A stretch of 64,000 nt of DNA from the NCBI GenBank assembly GCA_030522415.1, contig CM060124.1, positions 30,130,754-30,194,753 of the forward strand, given 5' to 3'. The stretch comes from Channallabes apus. Lineage: Eukaryota > Chordata > Actinopteri > Siluriformes > Clariidae. Made by a program: the position numbers and the translations under genes. The notes beneath the pieces are model-generated. The model searched no databases and was not told the DNA's origin. It worked only from the letters and a program-made list of their open reading frames with translations. Every line of letters begins with the position of its first letter. Positions within the stretch are counted from its first letter, which is position 1. Below, piece after piece: positions 57,910 through 64,000 of the stretch.

Positions 57910-58218
57910 GGTTACTTTACTGTAATTCTGTTCCCTGAAAGGCGGGAACGAGATGCTGCATGAAAACGCTATGGGAAACATCTTATCATGCCGACGGTTG
58001 TGAAGCATGTGTGTACAAACACGCCAAATTTTGGCTTATATATCCTCGGTCAGGTGACGTCTTCTGATTAGATGCAGCTGCAGGTTATAAATAGTGGTGA
58101 GCCGGCGACAACCTCAGATTAATTGGCTGAACGGACGTCCGGTCACGTGGCAGTGCGGCATTGGGACGCAGCATCTCGTTCCCGCCTTTCAGGGAACAGG
58201 GTTACAGCAAAGTAACCT
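57910..58218. repeat. inverted repeat at the DIRS end
   Basis: Two 51-bp arms (57910-57960 and 58168-58218) share GTTCCCTGAAAGGCGGGAAC and its inverse. They are separated by about 207 bp and can form a hairpin. Confidence 0.85.
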
Positions 58219-58243
58219 GAGACGTTCCCTTTCAAGGCTACAC

Positions 58244-58790
58244 TCAATGCTGCATGAATACACTATGGGAACGAGAATACCAACGCCGCCGCACTGCAAG
58301 TGTCTGAACCCCAAGGTTGTGTAGCATGTGTGCACAAGGCCGAGGAGTCTCAGAACTATGTCTGGGAGCTTCGTGGACATCTGGACTATAAAATTTACAA
58401 ATGTGTGCGGGGAGGAAAAAACCCGCCGCATCACACACTTGCTGCAGGGGAGTACCTCTTGCAGGAGCAATAGATGAGGTGACCCCTCTGGTCGAATGGG
58501 CCCTCACTCCTAGAGGCGAAGTGAGTCTCTGCGCCTCATAGGAGAGGGCAGTAGCATCTCTCATCCAGTGACAAGGTATTTTTTGCAGCAGCAGCAGTTC
58601 CAGCACTGAAACAATTCGGCAGTGAACTGAGTCTACCCGCTTAGCACACACTTGATGAAGGGGAATACCTCTTGCTAGTGCAATAGATGAGGCGATCTCC
58701 TGGTTGAATGAGCCCTGCTTCCTAGAGGCGACGTGGTACTGTGCGGCTCATAGGAGAGGGCAATAGCATCTCTCACCCAAAGAGTACATA
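58244..58790 (-). pseudogene. DIRS tyrosine recombinase C-terminus, with an internal duplication
   Basis: The minus strand reads SPLGVRAHSTRGVTSS, which carries the His-x2-Arg catalytic pair (H and R of the R-H-R-Y set), then VCDAAGFFLPAHICKFYSPD with the catalytic Tyr region (FY). A second copy of the same segment, reading SPLGSRAHSTRR, lies upstream at about 58646-58790. It comes from a direct repeat of about 135 bp at a 213-bp spacing. The N-terminal arginine box is not visible. In DIRS elements this enzyme integrates circular DNA in place of an integrase. Confidence 0.82.
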
Positions 58791-59230
58791 CTGGACACTG
58801 TAAGTGAAGTCTTTTTTTGTCCGAAGCTGTAACCGGCGGAGGACAGAGGCTTCAAGCAATATGGGCTGAAAACACTTCGTATGTACGAATCTTTCACATA
58901 CATTCATTTCTGAGGGCATAAGCTCTTCTAGGAGAGGGAGCCCTAGAATAGTCTTAATTACGCTGGCTGGAAGACCAGCTTGACGTAGACTCCCGGGAGC
59001 AGAGTTATCAGGAAAAATAATAGAGATGTAACCTGGGGCACGTAAGGGCCAAGGTGTCCAGACCCAGGGGTGGGGCTGGAAGAGTCAGAGAGCAGCAAAG
59101 GGGAAATTTGCTGATCTTACGAGGCAAAGAGGTCCACCTCTGCTGGCTGAAATCTCTCCCAGACTGACTGACTACTTCGGGGTGGGGTTTCCAATCCCCG
59201 TGTGTCAGAGCTTGACTGGACAGATGCTCC

Positions 59231-59491
59231 TTATTTATATGCCCTGAAATGTAAATCGCCCTGAGGGAAAGGAATCTGGTGCACTAGCTGTTTAGCGGCG
59301 TGAGCACAGTCCGCTCTGGCGATAATATGTGAGACTGAAATAGTGTTGCACATCCGCACTAGGACATGGTAGCCTCTCAATTGCTGGAGGAAGTGCTTTA
59401 GGGCCAGAAATAGGGCCATCATTTCGAGGCAATTGATGTGCCGCGCGAGATGAAAGCCTTTCCAGCTCCCTGGGGCTGGACGGTCATCCAA
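59231..59491 (-). pseudogene. DIRS RNase H domain
   Basis: The frame reads RHINCLEMMALFLALKHFLQ, then LRGYHVLVRMCNTISVSHII. This fits the HINxLEL..V..AL..FL and HVLVRTDNT blocks of DIRS RNase H, with Glu in LEM. The Asp of the DNT block is changed to Cys (MCNT), so it would not be active. RT, which normally precedes it, was not seen intact. Confidence 0.8.
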
Positions 59492-59608
59492 AACCGCACC
59501 TCAGCCCGTGAGGGAAGCGTCTGTCGTTAGCATCTGCGACAACAAGACGAACTTAGAGTGGGACCCAGAGTAGAAACCGGAGTCTGAGCCACATAGGGAG
59601 GGTACGAA

Positions 59609-60194
59609 CAGAGGTGGAAAGAGTAATAAAATGTTGTACTCAAGTACAAGTACTGTTACTTCAGTGAAATACCCTTATAAAAATCTACTCAAATAAAAGT
59701 AAAAAGTAGCTCATTAAAAAATTTACTCAGAGTAAAAGTTACCGAGTTACTTTTTTATTTAAATTTTTTTAACAGCGGGGGTGATTCTTTTGCTGAATTG
59801 TTTTGCCCTTGGGTGTTTCCATGTTCACTCTTATATTAACAGATTATTGTATATTGATCTGGCTCTGCTTTTTTTTTTTTAAATATAAAAAAAAAAAAAA
59901 ACACAGCGGGGGTGGGATGAGGCATTCTAGCATAGTTCAAAAAAGATGAGCAGATATAAATCTCAAACTAGTTGTTTTTAACTGAAGGAACACTTTTGCA
60001 TAATAAAGCTGTTGTCTTTGTTGTGCTCGAAAATCAAAGTGGTCACTTAAATATGGTGTTACGTCCCAGTCTAGGGCCAAACAGCAAAAGAATGGTTCAG
60101 GGTTCTATTTTAAACTGTATGGAAATGGTGGTATATGGCAGAAAGAACTAGATCCAATCATTAACTGATGAAATAATGAGGTTTGTATATACAA

Positions 60195-60272
<78 letters not shown>

Positions 60273-61157
60273 CAGGAGGAGGAGGAGGATCAGATTCAGG
60301 ATGGACCCAGGCCAAAATAACAAACAAAATGGTATTTATATTTAGTAGGTAGATTACCTGCAAAAAGAAACAACAACAAAAAAAAACCCCAGAAACAAAA
60401 ATACAGGTACCTTCCCAGACTCCCTAAACCAAAAACAATGAAATTCATTCATTCATTCATTTTCTGTACCGCTCTATCCTTATATACAGGGTCGCGGGGG
60501 CCTGGAGCCTATCCCAGGAAACTTTAGGGCACAAGGCAGGGTACACCCTGGACAGGGTGCCAATCCATCGCAGGGCACACACACATACTCACATACACAC
60601 GAAATTATCTACAAATATATACAAAGACCAACCAAACCAAAGGGACAAAGCAATAATCAAAGTCAATTGGAGGCAAAAAGTCAAACCAGAATACACAACC
60701 AAATATCAAAACGCCAAAATCACAACCTCTTTCATCTTTCCCGCGTCTCTCTCCAGTTTATATTGTATGTGGTCGTGCTAGTCGATGACGTCACTCAGGG
60801 CGGAAGCGACCGTGTGGAAGGTCAGGTGATGCCGATGTCAGAAAACCTGGAGTGGAGTCTGGAGCGGCGCGCGACCAGGACATGATACACACACGCGACG
60901 CAACGGAGCACTTATACACAGCATAATATTTTTATTATTTTATAATTTTCATTCATTTATTTTTTACTCAGTAGCGAATATGATTTAAAATGTAGCGAAT
61001 TACAATACTTCAAACAAAACGTACTTTAAAATTACGTAAAAAGTACGTAAAAGTAAAATTACAGATTTTTAAAACTACTTAAAAAAGTAGAAATACACAA
61101 AAAAGCTACTCAATTACAGTAACGCGAGTAAATGTAATTCGTTACTTTCCACCTCTG
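59609..61157. mobile_element. non-autonomous hAT element, 1,549 bp
   Basis: The ends are CAGAGGTGGAAAG and its exact inverse CTTTCCACCTCTG. The perfect 8-bp target duplication GGTACGAA is seen at 59601-59608 and 61158-61165. Both ends are filled with ACTCAAGTAC/AAAGTAC-type motifs. Inside are a CA array (60197-60270) and a truncated SINE (60443-60600). There is no transposase. Confidence 0.95.
60443..60600 (-). mobile_element. truncated SINE-like repeat within the hAT element
   Basis: On the minus strand it reads GGCACCCTGTCCAGGGTGTA and CAGG..CCCCGCGACCCTG, ending in ATGAATGAATG. This matches the 3' half of the SINE at 21031-21426. The head with the Pol III boxes is missing. Confidence 0.8.
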
Positions 61158-61880
61158 GGTACGAAGCACCTGGCTCGTAACCCTTATTGGGGATTGGCCC
61201 TAGGGTGAAATCCCCTATCTTAGCCACATCTAGAGTGCTCCCATGTGCAGACGGCCCAAAGGTGTCACTGTGGATACAGCTGCCATGAGAACCTTTGTTG
61301 GTCTAGCTTGATTTCCTTGTCTCAATCTTAGAACCAAGGATGAGCTAGGACGACATGCTGATGTCGAAGCGCTAGCTACTGAGACTGGGCCAGCCAGTCA
61401 TATATGTAATTCAATACATCCATGTAGAGAGCTAGACAAAATGGAAGGATCTGATACTGGTAAGCTTCGCCTCCGAAGTGAACCACAGGTCCTTCCCTGT
61501 GTTGTGGCAATATGAAAGTAAGCGTCCTTCAATCGATTGTCACAAATCAATCGCTTGGTAGGATTTGAGAGTAATCACTTTGACAGTCAATTTTGAAACT
61601 GTATTTATGTATTTCAGATGGTGGTAAAAACCACAAAATCTAAAAATTGGATGCAGCCCCACTGTACAGTAGGAACTAAGCAATACCGATTGTAGTAGCC
61701 TGACTGGGGGGGTTGGGGCTGTTGTTAGTTGTTCGGCATCCTGGAATACAGCAGGAATTTAACCGAAGAGACCAAAGGCGGCCGGAACTAAACATCGGTC
61801 CCGTGGTTTGCCCGGGGGGGGGCATGTTCTTAAAGAAGAAAATTATGTGCTCTTCACCCCCACAACCCTGGCGTAAGCCT
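61158..61880. other. decayed DIRS interior
   Basis: No open frame above 70 codons. It lies between RNase H and gag, where RT would be expected, but no RT motif could be read. It may hold an unknown insertion near 61500-61700. Confidence 0.4.
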
Positions 61881-62522
61881 TCAGGGCCTCTTCTTAGAGA
61901 AGAAGACGGCGCGGCGGTCTGAGCTTTTAGAGGCGCCCTTCTTTTGCGCCTCTCGCCTTTCTGCGAGACTCAGCTTTGGTCGAACCTGGGTGGCCGACGG
62001 CCTCAGCTCCTGAGCACGGGGAGGGAGTAATTTCCCAAAACCCTGTTCATAGAGCTTGGCATCTCGAAACCTGGTGGCGACAGAATTAACGGCGTCGCCA
62101 AATAAGCCTGGTGGTGAGACAGGGACATCAAGGATGAATGATCGATCCTTATCCTTGATGCCCATGAGATTAAGCCATGAATGTCTTTCTGCACACACCA
62201 GGGATGCCATAGAACGGCCGATAGCATGGGCTGTTTGTTTAGTCGCACGCAGGGACAAATCAATAGCCCGGCGTAACTCTGTGAATGCTTCTTGATCCAT
62301 GGTGCCGCTCGTGCACAAATCATTCAGCAGATCAGCCTGGTACGCTTGCAAAACCGCCATGGTGTGCAAGGAAGCGCCAGCCTGACCTGCTGCTTGAAAC
62401 GCCTTCCCTACCAGGTTAGAAGAAATTTTACACGGCTTGGAGGGGAGGGATGGCTTCTTCAATGATGATGATGTTCCAGGAGTGAGATAGCTAGCTAGCG
62501 TCTCCTCAACCTGGGGCATCAA
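61881..62522 (-). pseudogene. DIRS gag (ORF1), N-terminus missing
   Basis: The 213-codon frame reads LHTMAVLQAYQADLLNDL, TELRRAIDLSLRATKQTAHA, then AERHSWLNLMGIKDKD and VSPPGLFGDAVNSVATRF. These helical blocks are those of fish DIRS ORF1 proteins. The C-terminus is basic (SLAERREAQKKGASKS) as expected for nucleic-acid binding. The N-terminal half is lost at 62522, where an L2 fragment begins. Confidence 0.85.
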
Positions 62523-63221
62523 TTCAATTAAATTTTATTTGTATAGCGCTTTTAACAATTGACATTGTCTCAAAACAGCTTTACACAATCAAAAGAATTA
62601 TTTAAGTTTGTATGGAATGTGAATGTGTATGTATCAAAATGGTCAGATTTAATAGGAAGAAACCTTGAGAGGAACCAGACTCAACAGGGAACCCATCCTA
62701 ATCTGGGTGAAAGAGATAGCAGGAAATGATCTGCATTTATACAGTGTCTTAGGTGGCAGGCAGCTCAGCTATAATAGTTGATATTAATTGATGTTAAAAT
62801 GGAGTCCAGGTAGTTATTGGAGACTCAGATAGACTTGTAGAAAGTTCCAGTCCTGAACTATCGAATTGTCAAGTCCTCAGAGAAACAGTTGCTGACACCA
62901 GTCGAGGCCAGAACCATCTTCTAAGTAGAGAGAATCATCCCCAGACACCAGACGCATCCCAAAGAGACACACGGGGCATCCATGCGACGAGACCCCCAAC
63001 CAGAAGCGGGGCACTAGGATGGATCAGACAGGTCCAGAGGGCAGAGGGAGTCTGGATCACTGCCAGCTCAGGGATGACATGTGTAGCTCAACAGAGAGAG
63101 AGAGAGAGAGAAAGAGTGAAAGGGGGAGAGAGGAAAGAGAAAGAGGGGGAGAAAGAGAAGAAGAGGAGAGATGGCAGTTAGGTATGGTCACAGTCAGATA
63201 ATGTATAATGTGAATGTATCA
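62523..63221 (-). mobile_element. L2 3' UTR, minus strand
   Basis: It begins AATTCAATTAAATTTTATTT (3' terminus), then GTATAGCGCTTTTAACAATT, CAAGGTTTCTTCCT in inverse, the GAGA-rich block (63091-63160) and CCATACCTAACTGCCATCTC in inverse. This is the same order as 42470-43195. The right end is at about 63221. Confidence 0.88.
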
Positions 63222-64000
63222 GTTCAAGTTCAAAGGCTTTTATTGTCATTTCAACCATATACAGTTAGTACACAGTGAAACGAAACAACGTTCCTCCAGG
63301 ACCAAGGTGCTACATGCAACATAAATTAACAGAAACACTAAACTAGCTAACTAAAGAGGTGTAGTTAGCTGGCAAGCAGAGACAAGACAGATAGACCTAA
63401 CATAAATTACAACATAAATTTACACAAACTAACTAGCTAAGTAAGACATGTGCAAACAAGAGCAACAACAAAGTGATAGTGCAGCAAACACGACATAACA
63501 TAACAGAATACTATGGTGTTGAGGTAGTGAAAAAACTGTAAACAGGCCTTAATCATAGCAGCAAGAATTGAGGAATTAGTGCAAAAATTAGTCCAATAAT
63601 GATTATTGTGCAAAAGAGATAAACAGCGAAGCATTTACAGATTGGTGTGTATGATAGTTTGGTAGTGTAGGTCAGTGTGTCTGCGCTTGTGTTGATTTCT
63701 CAGTCCAGTCCCAATATACTGAGGTAGTTGAGTTAAGCTGAGTGTATTGTGTATGTGTGTGTGTGTGTTTATCAGTCCAGTCCCTTTTTGTTGAGGAGAC
63801 GGATGGCTTGTGGAAAAAAGCTGTTGCACAGTCTGGATGTGTGTGCCCAAATGCTTCGGTACCTTTTTCCAGATGGCAGGAATGTGAAGAGTGTGTGAGA
63901 GGGGTGTGTCAGATCAGCCACAATGCTTGTGGCTTTACGGATGCAGTGTGTGGTGTAAATGTCTTCAATAGAGGGGAGAGAGACCCCGATGACCTTCTCT
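63222..64000 (-). mobile_element. another CR1/Rex1-like LINE, C-terminus and 3' UTR, running off the edge
   Basis: The minus strand reads YTTHCIRKATSIVADLTHPS, HTLFTFLPSGKRYRSIWAHT, then SRLCNSFFPQAIRLLNKKGL and a TGA at 63772-63774. It is related to, but clearly different from, the family at 16190-18928 (SLLRSGKRFRSLKANTERL). The 3' UTR runs to 63222. Confidence 0.8.
63772..64000 (-). CDS. LINE reverse transcriptase C-terminal fragment (partial)
   Basis: The frame is open from the window edge to the TGA at 63772-63774, 75 codons. SHTLFTFLPSGKRYRSIWAH and FFPQAIRLLN match the C-terminal block of CR1/Rex1-group LINE proteins. Its 5' part lies outside the window. Confidence 0.75.
   Translation of the reverse strand, partial: EKVIGVSLPSIEDIYTTHCIRKATSIVADLTHPSHTLFTFLPSGKRYRSIWAHTSRLCNSFFPQAIRLLNKKGLD

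Larger units (their letters stand above)
57910..62522 (-). mobile_element. DIRS-type retrotransposon, interrupted
   Basis: On the minus strand it has the DIRS order: gag (61881-62522), RNase H (59231-59491) and tyrosine recombinase (58244-58790). An inverted repeat lies at its 3' end (57910-57960 with 58168-58218). The gag N-terminus is cut by an L2 fragment, the RT region is decayed or missing, and a hAT element sits at 59609-61157. No full-length enzyme remains. Confidence 0.85.

Overview
The window looks like teleost fish nuclear DNA. It has split genes with GT-AG introns, many fish-type transposable elements (L2, I/Nimb and CR1/Rex1-like LINEs, Ty3/Gypsy, DIRS, Tc1, hAT, PIF/Harbinger, piggyBac, a tRNA-derived SINE) and long TA, CA and ATT microsatellites. 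A catfish-like otophysan is my guess, but nothing here fixes the species. No rRNA gene, tRNA gene or CRISPR array was seen.

Layout. 1-2212 is a minus-strand L2 LINE. 2635-4553 is a hAT-like end and a minus-strand CR1/Rex1-like LINE. 4554-30504 is one Nimb-type (I clade, RNase H) LINE split by a stack of insertions. An LTR element with TGTTA...TAACA ends sits in the LINE (5371-26923, flanked by ATAGC). A CR1/Rex1-like LINE sits in its 5' LTR (5547-19310). A 10,351-bp element with terminal inverted repeats sits in that LINE (5673-16023, flanked by TA). A Tc1 element carrying a SINE also sits in the LTR (19665-21538). The body of the LTR element keeps a five-fold 36-bp repeat at the primer site, gag and protease, and then runs into a decayed piggyBac and a possible BEN-domain exon.

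31091-36767 is a shredded copy of the gene at 46041-51976, split by a 3.3-kb PIF/Harbinger element. 36768-44880 holds Tc1, Gypsy and L2 fragments. 46041-51976 is the only clearly intact host gene: an eight-exon, 295-codon interferon-induced protein 44-like (IFI44/IFI44L family) GTPase. Its intron phases match at every junction.

52676-57029 is a third CR1/Rex1-like LINE holding a 956-bp solo LTR of the same family as the 5371 element. 57910-62522 is a minus-strand DIRS retrotransposon (gag, RNase H, tyrosine recombinase) split by a 1,549-bp hAT element with a perfect 8-bp target duplication. 62523-64000 holds an L2 3' end and the C-terminus of another LINE.

The most unusual items are the 10.35-kb TIR element with no visible transposase but with exon-like fragments and large internal repeats, the tandem primer-site repeat, the duplicated recombinase segment in DIRS, and the broken second IFI44-like locus. 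All readings come from eye inspection and family knowledge. No database search was run.
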